DNA of 64,000 nt from Paractinoplanes rishiriensis (GTDB taxonomy: Bacteria; Actinomycetota; Actinomycetes; Mycobacteriales; Micromonosporaceae): the NCBI RefSeq assembly GCF_016862375.1, contig NZ_BOMV01000039.1:1-64000 (forward strand), given 5' to 3'. Positions 1-8,670 of the stretch are shown here, one piece after another. The position numbers were made by a program, and so were the translations under genes. Numbering within the stretch: the first letter of the stretch is position 1; each line of letters starts with the position of its first letter. The notes beneath the pieces were generated by a model. That model had not been told where the DNA came from. It did no database searches and saw only the letters and a program-made list of their open reading frames with translations.

Positions 1-115
1 CCCAGCGGCCCGGCGGCAGCCCAGCGGCCCGGCGGCAGCCCAGCGGCCCGGCGGCAGCCCAGCGGCCCGGCGGCAGCCCAGCGGCCCAGCGGCCCGGCGG
101 CGGCCCGGCGGCGGG
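1..115. repeat. 19-bp GC-rich tandem repeat array
   Basis: Four consecutive perfect copies of the 19-bp unit CCCAGCGGCCCGGCGGCAG occupy positions 1-76. Degenerate partial copies follow to about 115. The array is cut by the window edge, so its full length is unknown. It lies just past the 3' end of the small minus-strand gene that ends at 131. Confidence 0.9.
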
Positions 116-130
116 TGGGCTCGGTGGCGG

Positions 131-421
131 CTAGAGGGTGCCGCGTACCTGGTTGACCGCCTCCACGGCCTCGGCCAGCTGCCGCTCGGACGGGCCGGCG
201 GCCAGCAAGTCGTCGGCCAGGACGCGTAGTTGGTCGGGGAGGACCACGTCCAGTTCGCGCGGGAGTGTGCGGTGCGGGCGGCCCTCGGCGTCGGCGGTCA
301 GGTTGGCCAAGTGCTGGGCTAACGCGTGGACGCGGTCGCCTCGGCCGTCTTGCCAGCGGGGGATTTCCCAGTGGCGCACCTGGGTCAGCAGGCGGTCGGC
401 GGCGGTGGCGAAGTCGGTCAC
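131..421 (-). CDS. small hypothetical protein, 96 aa
   Basis: I do not recognise a family. The predicted protein is acidic, soluble and mostly helical, with no signal peptide, membrane segment or cysteines. Codon use fits the neighbours, with GC-rich third positions. It begins with GTG at 421 and has no clear Shine-Dalgarno sequence, so the start is uncertain. It lies downstream of the Bax-inhibitor-1 gene on the same strand, separated by a 76-bp gap (422-497), and could be transcribed with it. The stop is next to the repeat array at the window edge. Confidence 0.55.
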   Translation of the reverse strand: MTDFATAADRLLTQVRHWEIPRWQDGRGDRVHALAQHLANLTADAEGRPHRTLPRELDVVLPDQLRVLADDLLAAGPSERQLAEAVEAVNQVRGTL

Positions 422-497
422 GGGGGCGAGCGTACGCGAAAAGGCAGCGGCGCCCGGCCAGTGGGAGGACAGGCCGGGCGCCGCTTGGATGAAACGA

Positions 498-1313
498 CTA
501 ATCTCTGCTGCCGCCCTGTAGGTAGCTCAGCAGCTGGAGGATTTCCAGGTAGAGCCAGATCAGGCCGACCAGGATGCCGAACGCGCAGGTCCACGAGTAC
601 CGCTGGGGCAGGCCCATCCGCACGCCCTGCTCGATCTGGTCGAAGTCCAGGATGAAGCTCAGGGCCGCGACCGTGATGCAGACGATGCTGAAGATGTAAC
701 CCAGCGGGCCGTTGTCACGCAGGCCGGTGTTCACGCCGAACAGCGAGAGCACGAGGTTGATCAGCATGACGGCGAACAGGCCGCCCATGACGGCGATCAG
801 GCCCTTGGTGAACCTGGGCGTGGCCCGGATGACCCGGGACTTGTAGAGGATCGCCATCAGGAAGAAGACGCCGAACGTCGCCACCACGGCCTGCAGGATG
901 ATCCCCTGGAAACCCATGATTTCCTGGAAGAACTTGCTGACCATGCCGACGAAGACGCCCTCGATCACGGCGTACGTGATAACCAGGGCCGGGTTTGCCA
1001 TCCGCGAGAACGAGATGATCAGACCCATCACCAGACCGATCAGCGCGGCACCGATCCAGGCCGGACCGATGAGCGAGTCGGGGATGACGTTCCACGCCAC
1101 GATGGCCGAGATGCCGGTGATGCCGAGCAGAGTGACGGTCTTGACGACGACATCGTCGATCGTCATGGGCCGCACGGCGGGCGGGGCGGCGTATTGTCCC
1201 GGGGCGGTGGGGTACGGCTGATCGTATCCGGAAACGGGCGCCCCGTACCCGGTTGTCCGCTCCCGCTCAGCCGCCTGACCGAGGCGCGAGAGTACCGGGT
1301 TCGAAGATTTCAC
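498..1313 (-). CDS. Bax inhibitor-1/YccA family membrane protein
   Basis: This is an integral membrane protein of 271 aa. After a Pro/Tyr/Gln/Ala-rich cytoplasmic N-terminus of about 50 residues, seven hydrophobic segments run to the C-terminus. The region ILDFDQIEQG contains the acidic residues typical of the BI-1 family, whose characterised members act as pH-sensitive Ca2+ leak channels. The function in actinobacteria is not established. I chose GTG 1313 because AGGGAGG lies 9 nt upstream and because an open frame continuing further upstream has no family similarity. It is a single gene facing away from the lyase/fucosidase pair. Confidence 0.88.
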   Translation of the reverse strand: MKSSNPVLSRLGQAAERERTTGYGAPVSGYDQPYPTAPGQYAAPPAVRPMTIDDVVVKTVTLLGITGISAIVAWNVIPDSLIGPAWIGAALIGLVMGLIISFSRMANPALVITYAVIEGVFVGMVSKFFQEIMGFQGIILQAVVATFGVFFLMAILYKSRVIRATPRFTKGLIAVMGGLFAVMLINLVLSLFGVNTGLRDNGPLGYIFSIVCITVAALSFILDFDQIEQGVRMGLPQRYSWTCAFGILVGLIWLYLEILQLLSYLQGGSRD

Positions 1314-1450
1314 TGTGTCCAGCCTCCCTTGAGGTTGAAGCACGTCATGTGCTGCCTTTCCAGGGTAAAGCAACGTCCACCTAATGTGGTTGCCAGAAGC
1401 TGTGAGCAGGCTGAAAGGTGCCCACAGGGGCACATTCATCGTTAGTCTTC

Positions 1451-1476
1451 GATCGAGGCAAGCGCTTTCCTCGATC
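1451..1476. promoter_or_regulatory. LacI-family-type operator palindrome
   Basis: This is a 26-bp palindrome with arms GATCGAGG and CCTCGATC around the core AAGCGCTT, with one mismatched pair. The central AAGCGCTT resembles the core of LacI/GalR-family operators. It ends 14 bp before the probable start of the rhamnogalacturonan lyase gene, so a bound repressor would block that two-gene operon. No LacI gene is present nearby, so the regulator is unknown. Confidence 0.6.
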
Positions 1477-1490
1477 GAAGGAGACCCGCC

Positions 1491-3362
1491 ATCGTCACCC
1501 GCCGGCAATTCCACGCCCTCGCGGCCGGTTCGATCGCCGCCCTGACACCCACCGCCGCGCACGCCGCAGACGCCGCCCCGGCGGCGATCGGCGTCACCGA
1601 GACCGAAACCGACATCCTGGTCGACAACGGCCCGATACAGCTCACGATCAACAAAACCACGCCGGCCCGGCTCACCAAGCTGATCTTCGACGGCCAGGAC
1701 ATGCTGGCCGGCGGCCGCGGCAACTACGACATGAACAACGCGCGCGAGGGCGACCCGCTCCCCCTGCCACCCGCGCAGAACACGTACGAGATCCGCACCG
1801 GCGACGACTTCGTGGACGTCGCGTTCCGGTACAGCCCGTCCAACGGCGGCCCGTTCTGGCTGGAGCGGCACTACATCGTCCGGGCCGGCGAGGCGGGCCT
1901 GCACCTGGCCACCGTCTTCCAGCACCCGCCCGAGTTGCACGGTTTCCGCTCCGACCAGCACCGGTACGTCTTCTATCTGGACCCGGCCCGGTTCACCGAC
2001 GCCTCGGTCGAGGACGACCCGATCGGGCTGGCCTGGCGGGCCGGCGCCGCGGTCATGCCGACCCCGGCCGAGCTCGCCGCCGGCCCGATGGTGATGGACG
2101 CGACGCACGACCTGGACGGGGTCGGTTCGGCCTACCCGCGCCGGTACTACACCAAGTACGACTGGGCGACCTGGGTGAAGGACCACGTGGTGCACGGCCT
2201 CTACGGCAACGGGTACGGCATCTGGGTGGTGCAGCCGAACCGGGAGGCGTTCAGCGGCGGCCCGGTGCGCCAGGACCTCAACCTGCACCAGACCACCAGT
2301 CGCCCGGTGCTGCTGGTGGAGCCGCACGGCACGCACTACGGTTCGCCGCCGGTGCGGGTCGCTGCCGGGCAGGACTGGTCCAAGACTTACGGGCCCTACT
2401 TCGTGCAGCTGACCAAGGGCGACGATCCGGCCGTCATGCGCGCCGAGGCGATGCGCAGCGCGAATCCGGCGGCACACCAGGCGTTCTACGACCGGGTGGC
2501 GCTTCCCGGGTGGGTTCCCAGGACCGACCGATCGGTGGTACGCGGCCGGATCGATCGACCACGCGGCGCGGTCGCCGTGCTGTCCGACAACCGGCTGGAC
2601 CATCAGCGCACCGCGCTCGGCTACGCGTACTGGGCCGACGTCCGCCCGGACGGCCGGTTCGAGATCGGCGGCGTACGACCGGGCACCTACCGGCTCACCG
2701 TCTATCGCCCCGGCGTCTGGGACGACCTGGTCCGCGACGACGTGGTGGTGCCGGCCGGCGGCACGGTCCGGCTCGACGACCTGCCCGGCTGCGTGGCTCC
2801 GGCCGGCCGGCTGCTGTGGCAGATCGGCACGCCGAACCGCACCTCGGCCGAGTTCCGGCGCGGCACCGAGTTCCGGCAGTGGGGCACCTCGCGGTTCTTC
2901 GCCGCGGACTTCCCGGACGGCGTCGTCTACCGGGTCGGCAGCAGCGGCCCGCAGGACTGGAACTACCTGCAGTTCCAGCGGATCGACGGGGTGGAGCAGG
3001 CGCCCTGGCGGATTCTGTTCGACCTGGACCGGCCGGCCCGCGCCGGGGCCACCGCGACCCTCACCGTCGCGCTGGCCGCGTGGGGTATGGACACCGCCCG
3101 GGACATCCCGCCGACCCCGGGCAACCTCACCGTCACGATCAACGGAACGCCACACGTCTGGACGTTCGAGCCGGACGAGACCCGCGGCGCCACCTACCGC
3201 TCCGGCTGCGGCGGCCGCACGTTCCGCCGGGCCTTCCCGTTCGACGCCGCGCTGTTGCGTCCCACCGGCAACGAGATCGTGTTGCGCATCAACGAGGGTT
3301 CGCCGCCGGAGCTGGGCAACGAACTCGCGTACGACGCCATCAAGCTGGAGCTGAACCGGTGA
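1491..3362 (+). CDS. secreted rhamnogalacturonan lyase (PL4-like), apparent ATC start
   Basis: The predicted role is beta-elimination cleavage of the rhamnogalacturonan-I backbone of pectin, outside the cell. Reading from ATC 1491 gives a Tat-type leader with RR at residues 4-5, a hydrophobic stretch and an AHA cleavage site near residue 25. A catalytic beta-rich domain follows, then a fibronectin-III-like domain (around 380-425, YWADVRP...GTYRLTVYRPG) and a carbohydrate-binding-like C-terminal domain (LWQIGTPNRT...WGTSRFF), the PL4 order. GAAGGAGA sits 6-7 nt before ATC, and an in-frame stop lies at 1443. There is no ATG, GTG, TTG or CTG between them. The first in-frame ATG, at 1701, would remove the leader. 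The stop overlaps the fucosidase start. Confidence 0.8.
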   Translation: MVTRRQFHALAAGSIAALTPTAAHAADAAPAAIGVTETETDILVDNGPIQLTINKTTPARLTKLIFDGQDMLAGGRGNYDMNNAREGDPLPLPPAQNTYEIRTGDDFVDVAFRYSPSNGGPFWLERHYIVRAGEAGLHLATVFQHPPELHGFRSDQHRYVFYLDPARFTDASVEDDPIGLAWRAGAAVMPTPAELAAGPMVMDATHDLDGVGSAYPRRYYTKYDWATWVKDHVVHGLYGNGYGIWVVQPNREAFSGGPVRQDLNLHQTTSRPVLLVEPHGTHYGSPPVRVAAGQDWSKTYGPYFVQLTKGDDPAVMRAEAMRSANPAAHQAFYDRVALPGWVPRTDRSVVRGRIDRPRGAVAVLSDNRLDHQRTALGYAYWADVRPDGRFEIGGVRPGTYRLTVYRPGVWDDLVRDDVVVPAGGTVRLDDLPGCVAPAGRLLWQIGTPNRTSAEFRRGTEFRQWGTSRFFAADFPDGVVYRVGSSGPQDWNYLQFQRIDGVEQAPWRILFDLDRPARAGATATLTVALAAWGMDTARDIPPTPGNLTVTINGTPHVWTFEPDETRGATYRSGCGGRTFRRAFPFDAALLRPTGNEIVLRINEGSPPELGNELAYDAIKLELNR

Positions 3363-4597
3363 GAGCAACGCCCGGTTGGTACCGGGACGCGAAGTTCGGC
3401 ATCATCATCCACTGGGGACTGTATTCGATCCCCGCCTGGGCGCCGCTCGACGACGAGGTGGTGCGGATCCTCGAGGCCGAGTTGGAGGGCCCGGACGGCG
3501 ACGCGGCGAGCGACCCCTTGGCCCGGCATTCGTATGCCGAGTGGTACCAGAACAGTGCCCTGCTCGACGGGCCGACAAGGCAACATCATGAGGCCACGTA
3601 CGGCGGGCAGGACTACGGCGATTTTCGCGGTGCCTTCGCCGAGGCGGTCCGGGGCTGGTCGGCCGAACCGTGGGCCGACCTGTTCGCGGCGTCCGGCGCC
3701 CGGTACGTCATCCCGGTCACCAAGCACCACGACGGCTTCACGCTCTGGCCGTCCGCGACGCCTAACCCGAACCGCGCCGGCTGGTCGGTCGAGCGGGACG
3801 TGATCGGCGAACTGGCCACCGCGGTCCGCGGCCGCGGCCTGCACCTGGGTCTCTACTACTCCGGCGGCCCGGACTGGACCTTCGACCACCTGCCGATCCG
3901 GCGGCTGGCCGACATCCCGCACAGCATCCCGGACAGCCCCGAGTTCGCCCGCTACGTGGACGCGCACTGGCGCGAACTGATCGAACGCTACCGGCCGGCC
4001 ATCCTGTGGAACGACATCAAGTACCCGCCGGCCGCCGAGCCGGACCGGCTGATCGAGGACTACTACGCCGCGGTGCCGGACGGCGTGGTCAACGACCGCT
4101 TCGGCACCGCACGCCCGGACGTCCGCACGCCCGAGTACGCCCGCCGCGCCGACATCGACACCGAGGTGTGGGAGACGGTCCGCGCCGTCGGCATCTCGTT
4201 CGGCTGGAATCGCCAGGAGACCGAGCTGATCTCCGTACCGGATCTGGTTCTTCTGCTTGCCGATGTGATCAGCAAGAACGGGAACCTGCTGCTCGGCGTC
4301 ACCCCGGACGACCGCGGTCAGATCCCGCGGGCGCAACAGGAACTGCTGTACGGCATCGGCCGCTGGCTCGAGGTGCACGGCGAGGCGGTGTACGGCACCC
4401 GGCCGTGGACCAGGGCCGAGGGCACCACCGCGGACGGCCGCCCGGTGCGGTTCACCAGCCGCGGGAACGTCGTCTACGGCATCGTGGCGGGCGGCGCGGC
4501 GGCCGGCACCGCGCCCGGCCTGGACCTCCCGCCCGGCGCCAAGGTCCGGCCGATCGGCACCGACGCCTTCGCGGTGGAAGGCGCCGGCGCCAGCTAA
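3359..4597 (+). CDS. alpha-L-fucosidase, GH29 family
   Basis: This 412-aa retaining fucosidase is predicted to release alpha-L-fucose from plant oligosaccharides. The N-terminal TIM-barrel motif FGIIIHWGLYSIPAW is diagnostic, and WND in ILWNDIKYP (D219) matches the GH29 nucleophile. There is no signal peptide, so it is probably cytoplasmic and acts on imported fragments. The GTG start at 3359 overlaps the upstream stop (GTGA), indicating translational coupling with the lyase. Together they suggest use of fucosylated pectin or similar wall material. The length is slightly below typical GH29 enzymes, which carry a longer beta-sandwich tail. Confidence 0.9.
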   Translation: MRATPGWYRDAKFGIIIHWGLYSIPAWAPLDDEVVRILEAELEGPDGDAASDPLARHSYAEWYQNSALLDGPTRQHHEATYGGQDYGDFRGAFAEAVRGWSAEPWADLFAASGARYVIPVTKHHDGFTLWPSATPNPNRAGWSVERDVIGELATAVRGRGLHLGLYYSGGPDWTFDHLPIRRLADIPHSIPDSPEFARYVDAHWRELIERYRPAILWNDIKYPPAAEPDRLIEDYYAAVPDGVVNDRFGTARPDVRTPEYARRADIDTEVWETVRAVGISFGWNRQETELISVPDLVLLLADVISKNGNLLLGVTPDDRGQIPRAQQELLYGIGRWLEVHGEAVYGTRPWTRAEGTTADGRPVRFTSRGNVVYGIVAGGAAAGTAPGLDLPPGAKVRPIGTDAFAVEGAGAS

Positions 4598-4640
4598 GTC
4601 GGCCTGGCTAGGTCGGCCTGGCCAGGTCGGACCAGCTACG

Positions 4641-7094
4641 TCAGCGCGGTCCCGGCGGTAACGGCAACCCGGGGATGCCCGGGGTGCCCGGCGGCTGGGC
4701 GCCCCGGCCGTTGCTCACCTCGATGATCACCACGCCGCCCTTGATGGTGCGGCCGCTCGGGTTGGTGCCGGCCGCGGTGCCCGCCGGGCAGGTCGAGTCG
4801 ACCTCGCCGTTGGCCAACGACACCGAGAATCCGGCGCCGGACAGGCGATTGCGGGCACTGTCGAGCGAATCGCAGGTGACGTCGGGGATCGAGCGCTGGT
4901 CGCCGTACGCGATCTTCCGGCTCTCCGGCCGCTCGAACTGCTCGCGCGGCTTGCCCTCCATGTAGTCAGCAAGCGTCTTGTAGACCGCCGGGTTGACCTG
5001 GGCGTGCCGGAGCCGGTCCGGGTGGTTCTGGTAGTCCGGGTTGACCAGGTAACCCGCCACCACCAGCTGGGTGGTGCCGGCGATCAGCGAAGCGGTCTTG
5101 TCGTGGTCGGTGGTGCCGGTCTTGCCGAACACCGGATGCTTGACCGTGGACCGGGTCTGCGGCGCCGTGGCACCGCCGCACCGGCCCAGCTGGGCCGAGT
5201 CGCCGACCGGGCAACGCGTCGCGTCGAGGGCCGCGCGGGCCACGTCCTTGCTGGTCGCGCGGATGCAGTGCGGCTTGCCGATGTCGAGTTTCGCGTTGTC
5301 CTGGGTGACGATCTGTTCGATCGGCGTCGGCGCGCAGTACATGCCGTCGCCGGCCAGGGTCGCGTACGCGTTCGCCATGTCCAGCGGGGTCGTGTTCGAG
5401 ACGCCAAGCGTGAACGCGCCCCACTGGCGCGCGTTGCGTGGCTCGGCCAGCTCGGCGTCGTTCGGTGCCCGGAACTGGATGCCGAACCGTTTGGCGACCG
5501 CCACCACATTCTCGGCGCCGACGCGTTCCTCGAGCGGGACGAAGAACGTGTTGATCGACTTGCCGAAGCCGGTCCACATGTTGAAGACGCCCTCGCCGCC
5601 ACCGCCGGAGTTGCTCGGGCACCAGAAATGCGTGCCCGGACATGCCGAGGGGGTGCTGCGTTCGACGATATAGCCCGATCTATACCGTTTCTCGGCCTTG
5701 ATGGTGTACGCGAGCGGATAGCCCTTTTCCAGCGCGGCCACCATGGTGAACATCTTCATCACCGAGCCGGCCTGGTAACCGGTGATGTCGCCGCCGCCGG
5801 TCAGCAGCGGGTTGGTGGTGTTCGGGAAGGAACCCCGAATACCCTTCCGCGCCTTCTTCGGGTCGGGCGACATGTAGTTCTGCGGGTTCTGCGGGTTGTC
5901 CAGTTTGTACTTCCGGTTCGCGGCCAGCAGCCGCACCTTGCCGGTGCCCGGCTGGATCGCGGCCAGCAGCAGCGCGTTCTTGTTCTTCTCCTTGATGAGC
6001 TCGGCGATCCGCTCCCGAGCCGAGTTCTGCGCCTTGATGTCGAGCGTCGTGGTGATCCGGTAGCCACCGCTCTTCAGGCGGCGCTCCCGGTCGTACTCGG
6101 TTTCGCCGAACTGCTCCTGGCTCATCCACCAGCGGTAGAAGTAGTCGCAGAAGAAGCCCCAGTTGTTCTTGGCGACCGAGACGCAGCCGTTGGCGATCGG
6201 CCGGACCTTGTTGGGGATCGGCTCCTTCTTGGCGGCCGCGGCCTGCTCCGGCGTGATGGCGCCGATCTCGACCATGCCCGGGATGACGTAGTTGTCGCGG
6301 CGTTTCTGGATCTCCTCGCGCCCGTCCGGGGTGGTCGGGTTGTAGAACGACGGCGCCCGGATGATGCCGGCCAGCATCGCGGCCTCGCCGACGCTCAGGT
6401 CCTTGGGCTTCTTGTTGAAGTAGACCTGGCTGGCCGCGAAGATCCCGAACGCCCGGCTGCCGAACGGCGCGATGTTGAGGTAGCGCTCCAGGATCTGGTC
6501 CTTGGTGAGCTGCTTCTCCACCTCGAGCGCGTACTTCATCTCGGTGACCTTGCGCTTCGGGGTGTCCTTGGTCGCGTCCACCACCTCCTGCGCGTTCGTC
6601 GCCGAGTAGGCCAGCGACATGCGCACCCACTGCATGGTGATGGTCGAGGCGCCCTGCTTCTGCTTGCCGTTGTTGTTGCTCACGAACGCGCGGGCGACAC
6701 CCTTGAGGTCGACGCCGTTGTGCTTGTAGAACTCCCGGTCCTCGGCCGCGACCATGGCGTCGCGCATCGGCTTGGAGATCTCCTTGAGCGGCACGTCGCT
6801 GCGGAACTCGTCGTAGAACTGCGAGATCTGTGTCTTGTTGTCGGACGCGTAGATCCGGCTGATCTGCGGCGAGCTGAAGTCCTTGATCTCGCTGGGCAGG
6901 CTCGCGAACGTCTTGTTGCCCGCCTTGGCCGCCAGCCCGGACATCGCCGCGGCTGGGAACACGGCCGCCGCCACCACGACGCCGGCCACTAAACCGCAGA
7001 CCAGCAACGAGAAAGCATTGAAGAATATGTTGTGGTCGCGGCGGCGCATCCAGGAACTCACCGCATTACCATCCGCGACTCGGCGCCGATCCAC
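4641..7094 (-). CDS. bifunctional penicillin-binding protein with PASTA domain
   Basis: This class A PBP of 817 aa polymerises and cross-links peptidoglycan at the outer face of the membrane. An N-terminal membrane anchor (about residues 25-50) precedes a GT51 transglycosylase domain with the catalytic Glu in EDREFYKHNGVD. A transpeptidase domain follows with SVMK (SxxK, about residue 447), SIN (SxN) and KTGT. One PASTA domain (IPDVTCDSLDSAR...) and a Pro/Gly-rich tail end the protein. The GTG at 7094 has no convincing Shine-Dalgarno sequence; in-frame GTG 7061 or ATG 7049 are real alternatives and would still keep the anchor. It converges with the fucosidase gene. Confidence 0.92.
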   Translation of the reverse strand: MDRRRVADGNAVSSWMRRRDHNIFFNAFSLLVCGLVAGVVVAAAVFPAAAMSGLAAKAGNKTFASLPSEIKDFSSPQISRIYASDNKTQISQFYDEFRSDVPLKEISKPMRDAMVAAEDREFYKHNGVDLKGVARAFVSNNNGKQKQGASTITMQWVRMSLAYSATNAQEVVDATKDTPKRKVTEMKYALEVEKQLTKDQILERYLNIAPFGSRAFGIFAASQVYFNKKPKDLSVGEAAMLAGIIRAPSFYNPTTPDGREEIQKRRDNYVIPGMVEIGAITPEQAAAAKKEPIPNKVRPIANGCVSVAKNNWGFFCDYFYRWWMSQEQFGETEYDRERRLKSGGYRITTTLDIKAQNSARERIAELIKEKNKNALLLAAIQPGTGKVRLLAANRKYKLDNPQNPQNYMSPDPKKARKGIRGSFPNTTNPLLTGGGDITGYQAGSVMKMFTMVAALEKGYPLAYTIKAEKRYRSGYIVERSTPSACPGTHFWCPSNSGGGGEGVFNMWTGFGKSINTFFVPLEERVGAENVVAVAKRFGIQFRAPNDAELAEPRNARQWGAFTLGVSNTTPLDMANAYATLAGDGMYCAPTPIEQIVTQDNAKLDIGKPHCIRATSKDVARAALDATRCPVGDSAQLGRCGGATAPQTRSTVKHPVFGKTGTTDHDKTASLIAGTTQLVVAGYLVNPDYQNHPDRLRHAQVNPAVYKTLADYMEGKPREQFERPESRKIAYGDQRSIPDVTCDSLDSARNRLSGAGFSVSLANGEVDSTCPAGTAAGTNPSGRTIKGGVVIIEVSNGRGAQPPGTPGIPGLPLPPGPR

Positions 7095-7593
7095 CAGACC
7101 ACAACGTCACTCGCTTCCACATCGTTGCCGATTTACCGGGGCAGATCCACGCAAATCGCACCGATGTGGGGAGCCGAGGCGCGCCCGTGGGTCGGGGCAA
7201 TCACACCTCACGATGTCAAGAGGTGCCCGGGGCGGGTCACACAAAGCACCTCAAGCACCGACAGCGCCGAGATCAGCCGGACAACTCGTCATTCAAGAAC
7301 GAATCGCAGTTCCATCACGGACATAGAGACGCCTCCAGGAGAGCTCTGCGTCCCCGCTGGCCGATTTGAACCTTTACGGATGGATCAATCTGCGCCATAT
7401 CGACGTCAATGGTGTTTAACTAAGGATTGTGATAATACGTCGGGACTCGAACCCGGGTGGGCCGAGCGTTGCACCATGCGAACCGGACTTCGGTCGTTCC
7501 AGGTATCCCGATGCCAGGACGTTTTTCCAGGTCACAGACGCGTCGGGGTGCGCGCTGAGCGCCGCCGTAGCCGCATTGACGGTTCGCCGCAGC
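7095..7593. other. intergenic region, no convincing gene
   Basis: About 500 bp separate the PBP start from the XRE gene. Short open frames here lack ribosome-binding sites and domain similarity. Around 7441-7456 the minus strand carries a sequence resembling a tRNA T-arm (GGGTTCGAGTCCC), but no acceptor or anticodon stem can be built with it. GC content is lower than in the flanking genes. The region may be a remnant of past insertion or deletion. Confidence 0.5.
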
Positions 7594-7797
7594 TCAAGCG
7601 GCCTCGAATCCCACTCTGAGTCGTACGTCCAGGGCCGTCGCCAGCCGTTCCAGCACTGCCAAGGTAGGAACTGTTCCGCCGGCCTCGAACCGGGCGACCG
7701 CGGACTGCGTCATCCCCGATGCTTTTGCCAGCTGCGTTTGGTTCCAACCTCGGCGCTCACGAAGTTCTCGAACAGAACGACCGAGCTCGAAGGCCAA
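7594..7797 (-). CDS. XRE-family helix-turn-helix regulator (antitoxin-like), possibly truncated
   Basis: From TTG 7797 the product is 67 aa, almost entirely an HTH_3 domain (SVRELRERRGWNQTQLAKASGMTQSAVARFEAG). The reading frame stays open upstream to a TGA at 7858-7860 and encodes a plausible N-terminal extension (LARKLDQSGPGATEAYDAAR) like those of HigA-type antitoxins, but this part has no start codon. Either the TTG is used or the gene has lost its true start to a point mutation. No toxin gene is visible next to it. I read it as a DNA-binding protein of unknown target. Confidence 0.6.
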   Translation of the reverse strand: MAFELGRSVRELRERRGWNQTQLAKASGMTQSAVARFEAGGTVPTLAVLERLATALDVRLRVGFEAA

Positions 7798-8038
7798 GCG
7801 CGCAGCGTCGTACGCCTCCGTAGCGCCCGGGCCCGATTGGTCGAGCTTCCGGGCGAGTCAGACCTCTAGATGAGACGGGCCGGCCGTGAGGGCGTTGGGA
7901 GGGGCTGTCGGTCAGACGGGCACACCGTTGTGCAGATATCGCAAGCCGCCGCCATCGGCTGCGACCGAGGCTTCCCGGACCCGACTTTCGACGTACGGCC
8001 GCAGCAGCCCGGCAACATCGTCGAGCGGAACGAACCGG

Positions 8039-8571
8039 GCCCAACCCCACCTGGAAGATCTGTACGAGGCCACCCACGGCAGTCTCCACCTGGCCGTACT
8101 CCACGGCACGTACGCTCTCTACGTCACGAACATCTCGGGTCACCACCCGGTGGACCCGGGCGTGCGGGTCGGTACACGGATCCCGCTGACCTCCCTGGGC
8201 GCCGGCGAGGTCCTGCTCGCCTACGCCGACCCGGATCTCATCGAGTGCGTCCTCGTCGACTACCCGCGTACGAACGGCCATCCGATCGCGTCGACGCATC
8301 CGATCCGTCAGCGGCTGGCCGGCATCCGCCGCTCCGGCGTCGCGGTCACCCGCCGCGGACTCCGGTCGGTCGTGGTGGCCGCGCCCGTCTTCGGTCCCTC
8401 CGGTGGCGTGGTCGCCGCGCTGTCGGCGGCCGTCCGTGCCACCGACTCGCAGCACGTCCGGTCGGGCTGGTCCGGCTGGCTGCGAACCGGATCGCTCAGG
8501 AACTCGTCGGTGCCATCGGTGGCGGGGCGCCGGGCCACGAAACCGACACGAACAGATCTTCCGCCCAGTGA
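8039..8571 (+). pseudogene. IclR-family regulator remnant: effector domain only, frameshifted
   Basis: The translation from about 8039 matches the C-terminal ligand-binding half of IclR regulators. It is clearly related to the intact IclR gene at 19377-20210 (both contain LEDLYEATHGS, then HLAV and VLLAYA). The DNA-binding winged-helix half is missing, and there is no start or ribosome-binding site at the point where similarity begins. Near 8460 the frame changes: the expected C-terminus (LVRLAANRIAQELVGA) continues in a different frame to a stop at 8571. It probably once regulated the downstream sugar genes. Confidence 0.75.
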
Positions 8572-8670
8572 GGTCCGGGGTGGAGCTGGCCGGGATACAG
8601 CGACGACACTCTAGACGGGATCGCGGCCGAGCCCGGGGGCATCCCGCACCCGAAAAGGGGGATGCCAGGC

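Noticed and set aside
1418..3358. Long plus-strand open frame running into the fucosidase
   Set aside because: Only the part from GTG 3359 is protein-like. The upstream part is an Arg/Pro-rich shadow of the lyase gene in another frame.
1314..3368. Long minus-strand open frame upstream of the Bax-inhibitor-1 gene
   Set aside because: It is antisense to the lyase and has no family similarity; the GTG at 1313 with its ribosome-binding site marks the true start.
7425..7515. Possible tRNA gene on the minus strand around GGGTTCGAGTCCC
   Set aside because: Only a T-arm-like hairpin is present. No acceptor, D or anticodon stem can be paired, so it is at most a remnant or coincidence.
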